From the NCBI GenBank assembly GCA_945897805.1, contig CAMDFX010000007.1:62001-126000 (forward strand): a stretch of DNA of 64,000 bases. Reading direction: 5' to 3'. Position numbers and translations under genes: made by a program. This document shows, one piece after another, positions 45,628 to 56,219 of the stretch (its first letter is position 1; the number at the start of each line of letters is the position of its first letter). Origin of the DNA: Chryseobacterium gleum. GTDB taxonomy: Bacteria; Bacteroidota; Bacteroidia; Flavobacteriales_D; Crocinitomicaceae. The notes under the pieces were generated by a model. It was not told the DNA's origin. It saw only the letters and a list, made by a program, of their open reading frames with translations, and made no database searches.

Positions 45628-46073
45628 GTGATAATAATTTGTTTGTATTTTTTTCGAAATTAGCTAATCTTAAATTTATTACAGTGAGTGAAATTAGACT
45701 GAAATAAATTCAAAATCTTCACTCAACAAATTTAACATTTATTCGGTCAAGTTGTTCACTGAAGCTGAAAAAAGAAAGATTGATTCTTGTCATTTTTTTC
45801 AGCTTTATTTCTGCTATCAATGATTGAAACCATATCATTTTTAAATTACCAATTAAAAGTAGGAAAAATTATTTTAAAAATAGCGAAAATCAAGCTTTGT
45901 TTAAAATCTTACAGAGAAATAAAAAGCGTGTAAAATTTAACAAAGATTGCAAAATAATAATGATTCTGTCTTTTTTAACACATTCTTCTCAAAAAAACGT
46001 GTAAATTATTGAAATAAAAAGTTATACAAATTAAATAATTCATTTACTGTAGCGAATTATTCCTTTTTATTTT
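45628..46073. other. AT-rich divergent intergenic region, no gene
   Basis: The 489 bases between paaA and the giant gene carry no convincing reading frame. Contents: an 8-bp inverted repeat TGAGTGAA / TTCACTCA (45685-45692, 45718-45725) that could be a paa operator; a longer perfect inverted repeat at 45762-45805; and a short direct repeat CGTGTAAA (45927-45934, 45998-46005). All regulatory readings are inference. Confidence 0.5.
45762..45805. repeat. 12-bp perfect inverted repeat
   Basis: AAGCTGAAAAAA (45762-45773) and TTTTTTCAGCTT (45794-45805) are exact reverse complements with a 20-base loop. It could be a terminator in either direction or an insertion scar. Confidence 0.8.
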
Positions 46074-46081
46074 TAAGTTTG
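46074..46081 (+). promoter_or_regulatory. probable -7 box of the giant adhesin gene
   Basis: TAAGTTTG fully matches TAnnTTTG and ends 35 bases before ATG 46117. Confidence 0.5.
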
Positions 46082-46116
46082 TATTGAATTTACTCTATGT
46101 TTCGGTTTCGCATTTT

Positions 46117-49100
46117 ATGAAAAAAACAATTTTACAACACAAAAAAATCAAATTATTTACAACTATAATTTTTTTCTTTTTCTTTCAGAATTTAATTGCT
46201 CAATGTAATGTTTCAATTAATCCTTCTAATGCCATTATTTGTAATGGAGTTTCATCAACACTTGTGGCTTCTGGTGGAGGGGGTACATGGACTTGGAGCC
46301 CTTCAAGTGGATTAAATGTTACAACTGGAGCTACAGTTCTAGCTTCACCGACCTCTACGACCACCTATACTGTAACTAGAACATGTGAAGATGGTTCCAC
46401 TTCAAGTGCAAACGTTACAATTTCTGTTATTTCACTTGCTGTCAATGCAGGAGGTGATATTTTGGTTTGCACCGGAAATACAATTAATCTAATATCGACA
46501 ATTTCTGGCAATGCAGGCAATAGTGTATCTTATTCTTGGACAGGTCCTAATGGGTTTACTAGTACTTCTGTTTCTCCAACAATAACTAATTCGACTGCTT
46601 CAATGTCGGGCAACTATACAGTTACAGCAACTGTTGGAGGTTGTCAGACTCAGGATGTTGTAAATGTGCAGGTTACTAATGTATCACTTGCTGTCAATGC
46701 AGGGGCAAACATTTTGGTTTGTAGTGGAAATACAATTAATTTGACAACGATAATTTCTGGTAATGCAGGTAACAGTGTATCTTATTCTTGGACAGGTCCT
46801 AATGGGTTTACTAGTAGTTCTGCTTCCCCAACAATAACTAATTCGACTGCTTCAATGTCGGGCAACTATACAGTTACAGCAACTGTTGGAGGTTGCCAAA
46901 CACAGGACGTTGTAAATGTGCAGATTGCTGATGTATCGATTACTAGTGGTCAATTTGTTGGAAGTCAATTAGTATATTGCTTGTTGCAAGGTGAAACAAT
47001 AGGAGAAATATTTTTTTATTTAACAATTCCTTCCTACAGTTCTTCCATATCTAATTTTTCAATTGATTGGGATAACAATGGCAGTGCAGATGCTTTGTAC
47101 GACAATAGTTTCTGGTCAAATCCAATTATTCAGAATTTTCCAATTGGCGTTAGTCAATTTTCAATTACAATGAATTTATCTAACGGCTGTTCAGTTGTTA
47201 AAACTTATTCTGTTTTTGTTGGAAGTTCGCCCTCTCCAGCAACATTATCCTTGTTTATAAATCAAGCGACTGGATGTGTACCTCATACTACAAATTGGAA
47301 TTTAACAATACCCACTACAAATGTGGAGGGTACTACGTATATTTTTACTTGGGGAGACGGCACAAGTTTTACCTACACTGATGGTGATCCAATACCATCC
47401 GATTGGGTTCTAACTGCAACGATTGGAAATTATGTGTTGACGCACATATATAATCTATCTTCTTGTGGTTCCAATGTTACGTTAAATAGTATTACTTATA
47501 CTAATGTTTATCAGCCAACTGTTGTAACTCAAAATCCATGTTCACAAACACCTCAACCATCAGGAACAGGTCTAGTTAGTGTTGGGCAAGGACCTACTGC
47601 TAGTTTTACTCCAAACAACAATAATGTATCTCCGATAATTCATTGTTTAGAGCTTCCTTTACAACTTTCCAATACCTCTATTTTCGGACAAACATTACCA
47701 ACGGTAGGTGGCGCTAGTTGCAGCAATACATCACCATTTTATTGGACGATTACCCCTTCAAACGCAGGGTTGTGGACAGCGTCTGGGTTAGGATCTAATA
47801 ACGGTTCTTTAAATCAAAATAATTGGACTGTTGGATCTATGACACCCTCGATTAATTTTAATACACCGGGAACTTACACTGTAACACTTAGGGTTAAAAA
47901 TCCATGTGGAGACAGTTATTTTTCACAAACTTTTTGCGTTCAGTCAAAGGTTACGCCTTTATTTACGCTTAGTAGTCCATTGATTGGTTGCAGTCCATTA
48001 ACTGTGACTGCTAACTCCAATAGCACTAATACTTCGGTTTCATGTTCACCTGTCACTTATCTTTGGAATGTTAACTATACAAGCAATTATTGTGGAAACT
48101 CACCCTCAGTAACTTATCTTAATTCTACAAGTCTTAATTCTCCAAATCCTACTTTTCAGTTTAATGATGCGGGCGCTTATTCCATTACTCTGACCACCAC
48201 AAATTCATGTGGTTCATTAACATCTGCCGCTCAAACGGTCACTGTAAAAAAACCACCAACTGTATCTATCTCACCTATTCCAAGTCTTTGTTTGGGTGCA
48301 ACGGTAACACCCATAATTGCCGTAAATGCGTGCTCTAATTTATCTTTACCCACTAATCCTTCTGCATATTTATGGACAGCAAATGGTGCTAGTCCAAGTT
48401 CATCAACTTCATCCACTCCTCCCACATTTTCTTATGCTACACCAGGTACTTATACGATTTCTTTGTCTGTTACCAATGAATGTGGAACAACAACTGCCAG
48501 TGTAACTTTCACAATAAATACTGTTCCAACCACAACTGCAGAATCAAATTTAACTTTTTGTCCAGGAGATATTGTTCCTATTAATAATTTTATAAGTACT
48601 CCCTCTGGTGCTACTTTCATTTGGAATAATTCAAATACAGCAATTGGTTTAGCAGCAAGCGGCATTTCAAGTGTTCCCTCATTTACAGCAACTAATAATA
48701 CTGCAGCACCAATAACATCGACGATTTCAATAGCTCCCACTTTGGGGTCGTGCGTTGGCTCAACTATTAGTTATACAATTACAGTTAATCCAAGACCGGT
48801 AATCCTTCCAGAACCCAGTTTAATTTATTGTTCAGGGGCTATTGTTCCGCTAAATTCTTTTATATCTTCGCCATCTGGAGCTGCATTTACATGGACAAAT
48901 TCAAATACTTCAATTGGTTTAGCCTTAACAAGTGGCACCGCAGATATTCCTTCATTTACTGCTACCAATGCATCTAGTTCTGCTATTAGTTCAACTATTT
49001 CAGTTAGTCCTATTTTAGCTGGTTGTCCCGGGGCAACTATAAGTTATTTGATTACAATTAACCCTTTGCCAATTGTTTTGACAGAACCGGATTTAACCTA

Positions 49101-52100
49101 TTGTCCTGGAGTTTTGGCACCATCAAATGTTTTAGCATCAACTCCTTCAGGAGCAACTTACACCTGGACAAATTCGAATACTGCAATTGGTTTAGCAGCC
49201 AGTGGGACGGCAAATATTCCATCATTTAATACAACTAATGCAAGTGCAAATTCAATCAGCTCTATAATTTCAATTACTCCAACTTTATCTGGTTGTAGTG
49301 GTACTCCATTAAATTATTCAATTGCAATATCACCCTTCAATACAATTTCAGCAGGTACTAGTCAAACTGTTTGTATCAATTCAGCCATAAATAATATTTC
49401 ATTAACAACAACAGGAGCAACGGGAGCAACTGTGACAGGTTTGCCAACAGGTGTAATTGGATCATGGTTGAATAATGTATTTACAATAAGTGGAACACCA
49501 ACAGTAAGTGGAACTTTCAATTATACGGTGACAACCACTGGCGGTTGTCCTCCTGCAACTGCAACTGGAACAATAATAGTAAATATAAATACCATTGCAC
49601 CAGGCATCAGTCAAACTATTTGTCAAAATGTACCTATTTCAAATATTTCATTGACAACCACAGGAGCAACAGGAGCAACATTTGCTGGTTTACCTGCTGG
49701 GCTTACTGGTGCTTGGTCTGGAAATGTTGCTTTAATAAGTGGAACACCTTCTGTAAGTGGTGTGTTTAATTATACTGTTACAACAACTGGTGGCTGTCCT
49801 CCGGCAATTACGACGGGATCGGTTACCGTGATTTCATTGAATACGATAGCAACCGGTTCAAATCAAACTATTTGTCAAAATGTACCTATTTTAAATATTT
49901 CACTCGCAACGACGGGAGCAACGGGAGCAACATTTTTTGGTTTACCAACAGGAGTAACTGGTCAATGGTCTGGAAATGCCGTGGCAATAAGCGGAACACC
50001 AACTCAAAGTGGAACATTTAACTATACTGCAACAACGACAGGTGGTTGTCCTCCAGCAATAGCGACAGGAACAATTACAGTTACTCCATCAAATACAATA
50101 TCAGCAGGAACAAATCAAACTGTTTGCATCAACGCTGCAATTACAAATGTTATATTGACAACGACAGGAGCAACTGGAGCCACTTTTTCTGGTTTACCTG
50201 CAGGAGTTGCAGGTTCTTGGATAGGAAACGTTGCAACTATTAGCGGAACACCAACCCAAAGTGGAACATTTAATTATACCGTGACAACAACTGGTGGTTG
50301 TCCTGCTTCGGTAGCAACAGGTTCAATTACAGTTATTCCATCAAATACAATTACAGTTGGATTAAATAGAGCTGTTTGCATTAATTCTCCTATTTCAAAT
50401 ATAGGATTAACAACAACTGTTGCTTCAGGAGCAAGTTTCACGGGCTTACCTTTGGGAGTTACAGGGTCTTGGGCTGGAAATATTGCAACCATAAGTGGAA
50501 CACCAACTCAAAGTGGAACATTTAATTATACAGTAACAACCACCGGTGGCTGCCCATCTGCATCAACTTTTGGAACAATTACGGTATCACCATTAAATAC
50601 AATTACTGCAGGCACAAATCAAACAGTTTGTCAAAACACTGCCATTTCCAATATTTCATTAACAACGACAGGAGCAACGGGAGCAACAGTAACAGGTTTG
50701 CCGACAGGCGTAATTGGATCATGGTTAAATAATATATTTACAATAAGTGGAACACCAACTCAAAGTGGAACTTATAACTATATAGTCACAACAACTGGCG
50801 GTTGTCCTCCTGCAACTGCAACAGGAACAATTATAGTAAATATAAATACCATTGCACCAGGAATCAGTCAAAGTGTTTGCGTAAATAATGCTATTACAAA
50901 TATTAATTTACCTACAACGTTGGCAACTGGAGCTACTTTTTCTGGTTTACCTTTAGGAGTTACTGGGCAGTGGAATGCAGATTTAGCCACTATCAGTGGT
51001 ACACCAACAGAAAGTGGAATATTCAACTATTCAGTCACAACAACTGGTGGTTGTCTTCCTGTATCAGCAGCAGGTACTATAACTGTAAATTCAACTAATA
51101 CGATCGCTGCTGGAACAAATCAAACAATCTGTATTAATTCACTGCTTTCACCGATTTCACTGGCAACGACAAGTGGAACAGGAGCAACATTTTCCAATTT
51201 ACCAGCGGGTGTAACGGGTCAATGGTTTGGAAACATTGCAACCATCAGCGGAACACCAACTCAAAGTGGGACATTTAATTATACTGTTACGACAACAGGA
51301 GGTTGTCCAACAGCAACAACTTTTGGTGCAATAACAGTTACTCCTGCAAATATCATTTCAGCAGGAACAAATCAAACGGTTTGTATCAATACTGCGCTTA
51401 CCAATATTTCACTCTCTACTACAGGAGCCACAGGAGCCACAGTAACAGGATTACCTGCAGGTTTAAGTGGAGTATGGTCAAATAATATTTTTACAATCAG
51501 TGGAATACCAACCCAAAGTGGAACATTTACTTACATAGTCACAACAACGGGAGGTTGTCCACCGGCCGCCACAACAGGAACTATAATTGTAAATTTAAAC
51601 ACAATTTTAGCAGGCTCAAATCAAACAGTTTGCACAAATTCTGCAATAGCTAGTATCATATTACCAACCACTATAGCAACAGGAGCCACATTTTTTGGTT
51701 TACCAACAGGTGTAACGGGTCAATGGTCAGGAAATAATGTAACAATAAGTGGAACACCAATTCAAAGTGGAACGTATAATTACTCAGTTACAACTACTGG
51801 AGGATGTCCAACAGCGATCGCATCGGGCACAATAATTGTGAATGCATACAATACAATTTCACAAGGAGTAAATGAAACTATTTGCATTAATTCAGCCATT
51901 CCAACCATCTCCTTATCCACCACAGGTGCAACAGGCGCCACTTTTTCTGGTTTACCAGCTGGTGTATCAGGTCAATGGTCAGGAAATACAGTAACAATAA
52001 GTGGAGCGCCAATAGTCAGTGGATCATATAGTTATGTGGTGACAACCAACGGGGGATGTCCTCCTGCATTAACTTCTGGTTTGATTACAGTTACTCCATC

Positions 52101-55100
52101 AAATACTATCTCAGTGGGAGTAAATCAATCAGTTTGTATCAATTCTGCGATTACTAATATTTCATTGTCAACCACTGGTGCAACTGGTGCAACAGTAACT
52201 GGCTTGCCTACAGGAGTGATTGGGGCATGGTCCAATAATGTATTCTTAATAAGCGGAACTCCGACAGTGAGTGGAACATTTAATTATACAGTAACAACCA
52301 CAGGAGGTTGCCCAGCTTCAGTTTCATCAGGTATTCTAACGGTAAATCAACTTCCTTTTGTAAATGCAGGAATAGATTTGGTTTTATGTAACCAGCCGAT
52401 AGGAGCAATTTTGACAGGTTCACCATCAGGTGGAATTTGGACAGGAAGCGGAATAACAAACTCAGTGGGTGAATTCACGCCAACAACAGTAGGTATATTT
52501 CCAATTATTTACACAGTAACCAATCAATTTGGTTGTATTAATAGTGACACATTAAATGTAAGTGTTATTCCTGCCACGCTAGCAAATGCTGGCCCAAATC
52601 AAGAAATTTGCATTAATTCGCCGTCAGTTCAGGTTGTTGGAGGTCCTATAGCAGGAACTTGGTCAGGAACAGGAATCACAGCTGCTGGACTTTTTACTCC
52701 AAATACTGCTGGTAACTTTACATTGGTTTACACTGTTGGAAGTGGAACTTGTTTGACTAGAGACACCATGATTTTCACCGTTCATCCTTTACCCATCGTT
52801 AATGCTGGTCCAGATTTTTCTATTTGTCAAAATGGTTCTTCTGTTTCTTTAAATGGTTTTCCAGTTGGTGGAACGTGGTCAGGCAATGGCTTGACAGGAT
52901 CAGTTTTTAGTCCAATTGGATTAGCTATCGGTACTCATACATTAACGTATAGTTATACTAATCCAGTTACAAATTGTTCGTCTTCTGATCAATTAGTTAT
53001 TACTATTTTATTGCCACCAACGGTAAATGCTGGGGTTGATCAAACTTTATGTAATCAACCAATTGCAGTTTCACTTTCAGGAACCCCTTTGCTAGGATCG
53101 TGGTCAGGAACAGGAATCACAGCTGCTGGGATTTTTACTCCAAATGGAAATGGAGTGTTTACTTTGACATATTCATTTCTGGCTTCAAATGGTTGTTCAA
53201 ATTTTGATAACATTGATATAACCGTAATTAGTCCAACTTTAGCAAATGCTGGCCCAAATCAAGAAATTTGCATTAATTCACCTTCACTTCAGGTTGTTGG
53301 AGGTCCTATAGCAGGAACTTGGTCAGGAACAGGAATCACAGCTGCTGGAATTTTTACGCCAAATACTGCTGGTAACTTTACATTGGTTTACACTGTTGGA
53401 AGTGGAACTTGTTTGACGAGAGACACCATGATTTTCACTGTTCATCCTTTACCCATAGTTGATGCTGGTCCGGATGTTTCAATTTGTATTTCCGCTGCTC
53501 CAATAGATTTCACAGGAACTCCGGCAGGTGGATCATGGTCTGGCCCTGGAATTACGAATGTCATTGCAGGAACATTTAATCCTACTTTGCTTGCTGCGGG
53601 AACATATCCTATTGTTTATACCTACATTAATCCAACTACAACTTGCTTAAATACCAATACATTAATTGTAACAGTAAGACCACTTCCAGTGCCTAACTTT
53701 ATATTTAATCCAATTGTTTGTACAAATGTTTCAGAATCGTTTACAAATACATCACTTTTAGGCAATACTTATTCTTGGGATTTTGATGATGGCGGAACGT
53801 CAATTTTGCCTTCTCCTTCTCATACATTTGCAACTACTGGTTTTCCTGAAGTTCAATTAATTGTTACTTCCGACTTTGGATGTGTTGATTCAATTTCTTA
53901 CATTGTAGAAGTTCAAGAACCTCCTCTGGCAAATTTTACCTTGACGCCCGACTCTAGTTGTGCGCCTGCCATTGTAAATTTCACAAATCTATCCTCAATA
54001 ATTGCTCCTGTTTATAGCTGGGATTTTGGAAATGGTCAGACAAGTACACTTGAAAATCCTGCAAGTCAGACATATTTTCAAAGTGTTTATTCAGATACAA
54101 CCTATTACATTGAACTCGTGGTAACTAATTTCTGTGGTTCATCTACATATACTGAAAACGTAGTAGTTACACCTAGTCCAACGGCTGTGTTTGGAACCAA
54201 CCTAGATTTTGGCTGTTCTCCATTTACACTTCAAATTGCGAATGTCAGTCTCGGTTTACCAGATAGTTTTTATTGGGATTTTGGCGATGGAACTACTTCA
54301 ACTGATCCATCACCATTTTTAAGTCACGTATTTACTACTGGACTTAATGACACTGTATATACAATTATGCTTGTCGCAACCAACGAATGTGGGGTTGATA
54401 CTTCGTATTACGATATTACAGTTTATCCAAATGTTGTAACTGCTTTTTTCAACACAGATTATATCTCAGGTTGTGCGCCGTTGTCAGTAGAATTTACACA
54501 ATATTCAGTTGGTGCAAATGTTTACAATTGGGATTTTGGTGATTTCAATTCATCTAATACTTACAATACTTCACACGTTTATACACAAGCTGGAACTTAC
54601 ACCGTTTCGCTCGTCGTTACCGACGGATGCAGCTATGATACAGCGACAATTGAAATCGTTGTGATTGAACCACCGTTCGTAGATTTTGTAAGTGCCCCAG
54701 ATTCAGTTTGTATCAATCAACCATTTATTTTCACTAATCTTTCAACTGGAAGTTTGTCTTCAACTGATTGGGATTTTGGCGATGGTGCTACTTCTGTTAC
54801 TACCAATACGCAGCATGCTTACACTACTAGTGGAACATATATGGTAACTTTGACAGGGACAAGTACAATTAATAGTTGTACAGCTTCAGTTACCAAACCA
54901 GTTGTCGTCAGGGTCAATCCTGTCGCCGCATTTGCACCTAATCCGCTCAGTGGTTGCGTGCCTATGACAGTTTCATTTGCGAATTTAAGTACAAACTCAA
55001 ATTTCCAAACATGGGATTTTGGTGATGGAAATTTCTCCACACAATTCAGTCCCACACACACGTTTACCAGTGTTGGTGCGTTTGTAGTGAAGTTATTGGT

Positions 55101-56217
55101 TCAAAATACAAATGGTTGTTTAGATTCGATTTCAAAAGTAATCAATGTTTATCCCGTTCCAACGGCAAATTTCACAGTAAACTCAGCTTCATTTTGTACA
55201 GTGCCTATCGATATAGCAACAACTAATTTAAGTATTGGTGCGGTAAATTACAATTGGAATTTTGGAAACGGAAATTTTTCAAACTTAACAAATCCAGTAA
55301 TTACCTATAGCAATGCAGGAACTTACACGATTCAATTGACAGCTTCAAATGCTTATGGATGTTCAGATTCGCATTCATTTACGGTGAACATCTATGAAAG
55401 TCCAGTAGCTGATTTTATCATTTCGAAAGATACAATTTGTTTGGGTGAAACCATAAATTTCATTTCTCAAAGTACCAATGCTGATTCCGTGGTTTGGTAT
55501 GTTGGCGATGGAAATACTTTTACTGGAAATACTTTTCCTTACCAATATGTTGTAGCGGGAATTTATGATATTACTGCCATAGCATTTGGGCCTGGAGGTT
55601 GCAGTGATACATTGACATTGATTAGTGGAGTTGTTGTTAATCCTAAGCCGATTGCAGGTTTTGATTATTTAAACCAACAAGATCCAGAGCCATTGAGTGG
55701 TACGATAGAATTTACAAATACTTCAATCGGTGCCACAGATTATTTATGGCATTTTGGCAATGCACAAAGTAGCACGGAATTTAATCCCATTTATCGTTAC
55801 AATACTTATGGAGATTTCCTTGCGGAGTTGATTGTTACTAATCAATTTGGCTGTAAAGACACGATCGAGCAAATTATAATCGTTCAATTTTTTAGTGGAT
55901 TGTTTGTTCCAAATGCAATTTATCCAGATCATCCAGCTTTTGGTGTGGCAAATTTCTTACCAGTGGGAATCGGATTGGCAACTTATGAAGTGTTGATTTA
56001 TGATGATTGGGGAAATTTAATCTGGGAATCTCGCGCGCTCGATGCACAAGGACGTCCAATTGAATATTGGGATGGTAGATTCAATGGTGAAAGGGTCCAA
56101 CAAGATGCGTATGTGTGGAAAATTACTGCCACTTTTATCAACACAAAGGCCTGGAGAGGAAAAGAATATGAAGGTGGTATATTCCGAAAGTCGGGAACTG
56201 TAACAGTTATTAGATAA
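46117..56217 (+). CDS. giant T9SS adhesin with Ig-like repeats, PKD domains and type B C-terminal domain, 3366 aa
   Basis: ATG 46117 starts a clear signal peptide (about 29 residues, ending NLIAQ). Order: two near-identical 84-residue Ig-like repeats (from 46441); a spacer with PKD-type folds; three similar 90-residue units (from about 48541) with CPG/CSG turns; twelve tandem units of about 84 residues (49339-52353) with two Cys each, which resemble putative Ig (He_PIG) domains by ISGTPTQSGTFNY; six about 73-residue units beginning (V/A)(N/D)AG (52360-53690); nine PKD domains with W-D-F-G-D-G strands; and finally a gliding-motility-type (type B) C-terminal domain with YDDWGNLIWES and AYVWKITATF, exported by the type IX system. 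It should be a long surface filament. A PorP/SprF gene follows 2 bases after the stop. Confidence 0.9.
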   Translation: MKKTILQHKKIKLFTTIIFFFFFQNLIAQCNVSINPSNAIICNGVSSTLVASGGGGTWTWSPSSGLNVTTGATVLASPTSTTTYTVTRTCEDGSTSSANVTISVISLAVNAGGDILVCTGNTINLISTISGNAGNSVSYSWTGPNGFTSTSVSPTITNSTASMSGNYTVTATVGGCQTQDVVNVQVTNVSLAVNAGANILVCSGNTINLTTIISGNAGNSVSYSWTGPNGFTSSSASPTITNSTASMSGNYTVTATVGGCQTQDVVNVQIADVSITSGQFVGSQLVYCLLQGETIGEIFFYLTIPSYSSSISNFSIDWDNNGSADALYDNSFWSNPIIQNFPIGVSQFSITMNLSNGCSVVKTYSVFVGSSPSPATLSLFINQATGCVPHTTNWNLTIPTTNVEGTTYIFTWGDGTSFTYTDGDPIPSDWVLTATIGNYVLTHIYNLSSCGSNVTLNSITYTNVYQPTVVTQNPCSQTPQPSGTGLVSVGQGPTASFTPNNNNVSPIIHCLELPLQLSNTSIFGQTLPTVGGASCSNTSPFYWTITPSNAGLWTASGLGSNNGSLNQNNWTVGSMTPSINFNTPGTYTVTLRVKNPCGDSYFSQTFCVQSKVTPLFTLSSPLIGCSPLTVTANSNSTNTSVSCSPVTYLWNVNYTSNYCGNSPSVTYLNSTSLNSPNPTFQFNDAGAYSITLTTTNSCGSLTSAAQTVTVKKPPTVSISPIPSLCLGATVTPIIAVNACSNLSLPTNPSAYLWTANGASPSSSTSSTPPTFSYATPGTYTISLSVTNECGTTTASVTFTINTVPTTTAESNLTFCPGDIVPINNFISTPSGATFIWNNSNTAIGLAASGISSVPSFTATNNTAAPITSTISIAPTLGSCVGSTISYTITVNPRPVILPEPSLIYCSGAIVPLNSFISSPSGAAFTWTNSNTSIGLALTSGTADIPSFTATNASSSAISSTISVSPILAGCPGATISYLITINPLPIVLTEPDLTYCPGVLAPSNVLASTPSGATYTWTNSNTAIGLAASGTANIPSFNTTNASANSISSIISITPTLSGCSGTPLNYSIAISPFNTISAGTSQTVCINSAINNISLTTTGATGATVTGLPTGVIGSWLNNVFTISGTPTVSGTFNYTVTTTGGCPPATATGTIIVNINTIAPGISQTICQNVPISNISLTTTGATGATFAGLPAGLTGAWSGNVALISGTPSVSGVFNYTVTTTGGCPPAITTGSVTVISLNTIATGSNQTICQNVPILNISLATTGATGATFFGLPTGVTGQWSGNAVAISGTPTQSGTFNYTATTTGGCPPAIATGTITVTPSNTISAGTNQTVCINAAITNVILTTTGATGATFSGLPAGVAGSWIGNVATISGTPTQSGTFNYTVTTTGGCPASVATGSITVIPSNTITVGLNRAVCINSPISNIGLTTTVASGASFTGLPLGVTGSWAGNIATISGTPTQSGTFNYTVTTTGGCPSASTFGTITVSPLNTITAGTNQTVCQNTAISNISLTTTGATGATVTGLPTGVIGSWLNNIFTISGTPTQSGTYNYIVTTTGGCPPATATGTIIVNINTIAPGISQSVCVNNAITNINLPTTLATGATFSGLPLGVTGQWNADLATISGTPTESGIFNYSVTTTGGCLPVSAAGTITVNSTNTIAAGTNQTICINSLLSPISLATTSGTGATFSNLPAGVTGQWFGNIATISGTPTQSGTFNYTVTTTGGCPTATTFGAITVTPANIISAGTNQTVCINTALTNISLSTTGATGATVTGLPAGLSGVWSNNIFTISGIPTQSGTFTYIVTTTGGCPPAATTGTIIVNLNTILAGSNQTVCTNSAIASIILPTTIATGATFFGLPTGVTGQWSGNNVTISGTPIQSGTYNYSVTTTGGCPTAIASGTIIVNAYNTISQGVNETICINSAIPTISLSTTGATGATFSGLPAGVSGQWSGNTVTISGAPIVSGSYSYVVTTNGGCPPALTSGLITVTPSNTISVGVNQSVCINSAITNISLSTTGATGATVTGLPTGVIGAWSNNVFLISGTPTVSGTFNYTVTTTGGCPASVSSGILTVNQLPFVNAGIDLVLCNQPIGAILTGSPSGGIWTGSGITNSVGEFTPTTVGIFPIIYTVTNQFGCINSDTLNVSVIPATLANAGPNQEICINSPSVQVVGGPIAGTWSGTGITAAGLFTPNTAGNFTLVYTVGSGTCLTRDTMIFTVHPLPIVNAGPDFSICQNGSSVSLNGFPVGGTWSGNGLTGSVFSPIGLAIGTHTLTYSYTNPVTNCSSSDQLVITILLPPTVNAGVDQTLCNQPIAVSLSGTPLLGSWSGTGITAAGIFTPNGNGVFTLTYSFLASNGCSNFDNIDITVISPTLANAGPNQEICINSPSLQVVGGPIAGTWSGTGITAAGIFTPNTAGNFTLVYTVGSGTCLTRDTMIFTVHPLPIVDAGPDVSICISAAPIDFTGTPAGGSWSGPGITNVIAGTFNPTLLAAGTYPIVYTYINPTTTCLNTNTLIVTVRPLPVPNFIFNPIVCTNVSESFTNTSLLGNTYSWDFDDGGTSILPSPSHTFATTGFPEVQLIVTSDFGCVDSISYIVEVQEPPLANFTLTPDSSCAPAIVNFTNLSSIIAPVYSWDFGNGQTSTLENPASQTYFQSVYSDTTYYIELVVTNFCGSSTYTENVVVTPSPTAVFGTNLDFGCSPFTLQIANVSLGLPDSFYWDFGDGTTSTDPSPFLSHVFTTGLNDTVYTIMLVATNECGVDTSYYDITVYPNVVTAFFNTDYISGCAPLSVEFTQYSVGANVYNWDFGDFNSSNTYNTSHVYTQAGTYTVSLVVTDGCSYDTATIEIVVIEPPFVDFVSAPDSVCINQPFIFTNLSTGSLSSTDWDFGDGATSVTTNTQHAYTTSGTYMVTLTGTSTINSCTASVTKPVVVRVNPVAAFAPNPLSGCVPMTVSFANLSTNSNFQTWDFGDGNFSTQFSPTHTFTSVGAFVVKLLVQNTNGCLDSISKVINVYPVPTANFTVNSASFCTVPIDIATTNLSIGAVNYNWNFGNGNFSNLTNPVITYSNAGTYTIQLTASNAYGCSDSHSFTVNIYESPVADFIISKDTICLGETINFISQSTNADSVVWYVGDGNTFTGNTFPYQYVVAGIYDITAIAFGPGGCSDTLTLISGVVVNPKPIAGFDYLNQQDPEPLSGTIEFTNTSIGATDYLWHFGNAQSSTEFNPIYRYNTYGDFLAELIVTNQFGCKDTIEQIIIVQFFSGLFVPNAIYPDHPAFGVANFLPVGIGLATYEVLIYDDWGNLIWESRALDAQGRPIEYWDGRFNGERVQQDAYVWKITATFINTKAWRGKEYEGGIFRKSGTVTVIR
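46441..46944 (+). repeat. tandem 252-bp duplication (two Ig-like units)
   Basis: The segment from 46441 recurs from 46693 with only a few base changes, including the long shared stretch around TCTTATTCTTGGACAGGTCC. It encodes the first two Ig-like units of the adhesin. High nucleotide identity suggests a recent duplication. Confidence 0.85.
49339..52353 (+). repeat. twelve tandem repeats of about 250 bp inside the adhesin gene
   Basis: Twelve units of 83-84 residues, each beginning NTI, with an early Cys in TVC or TIC, then TTGATGAT, GLPxGVxGxW, ISGTPTQSGTF and a closing TTTGGCP. Synonymous divergence between units is substantial, so most of the expansion is old, while copies 1 and 6 share long stretches such as GLPTGVIGSWLNN. 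Confidence 0.9.
52581..53471 (+). repeat. two near-identical 231-bp copies 660 bp apart
   Basis: 52581-52811 and 53241-53471 differ at only a handful of bases across 231, much closer than the units between them. They encode ANAGPNQEICINSPS through FTVHPLPI. This is a recent duplication or gene conversion within the adhesin. Confidence 0.88.
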
Positions 56218-56219
56218 TC

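Noticed and set aside
49339-52353. Repeat block as a phage or transposon insertion in the adhesin gene
   Set aside because: The units are in frame throughout, with protein-level conservation and synonymous divergence, as expected for domain duplication.
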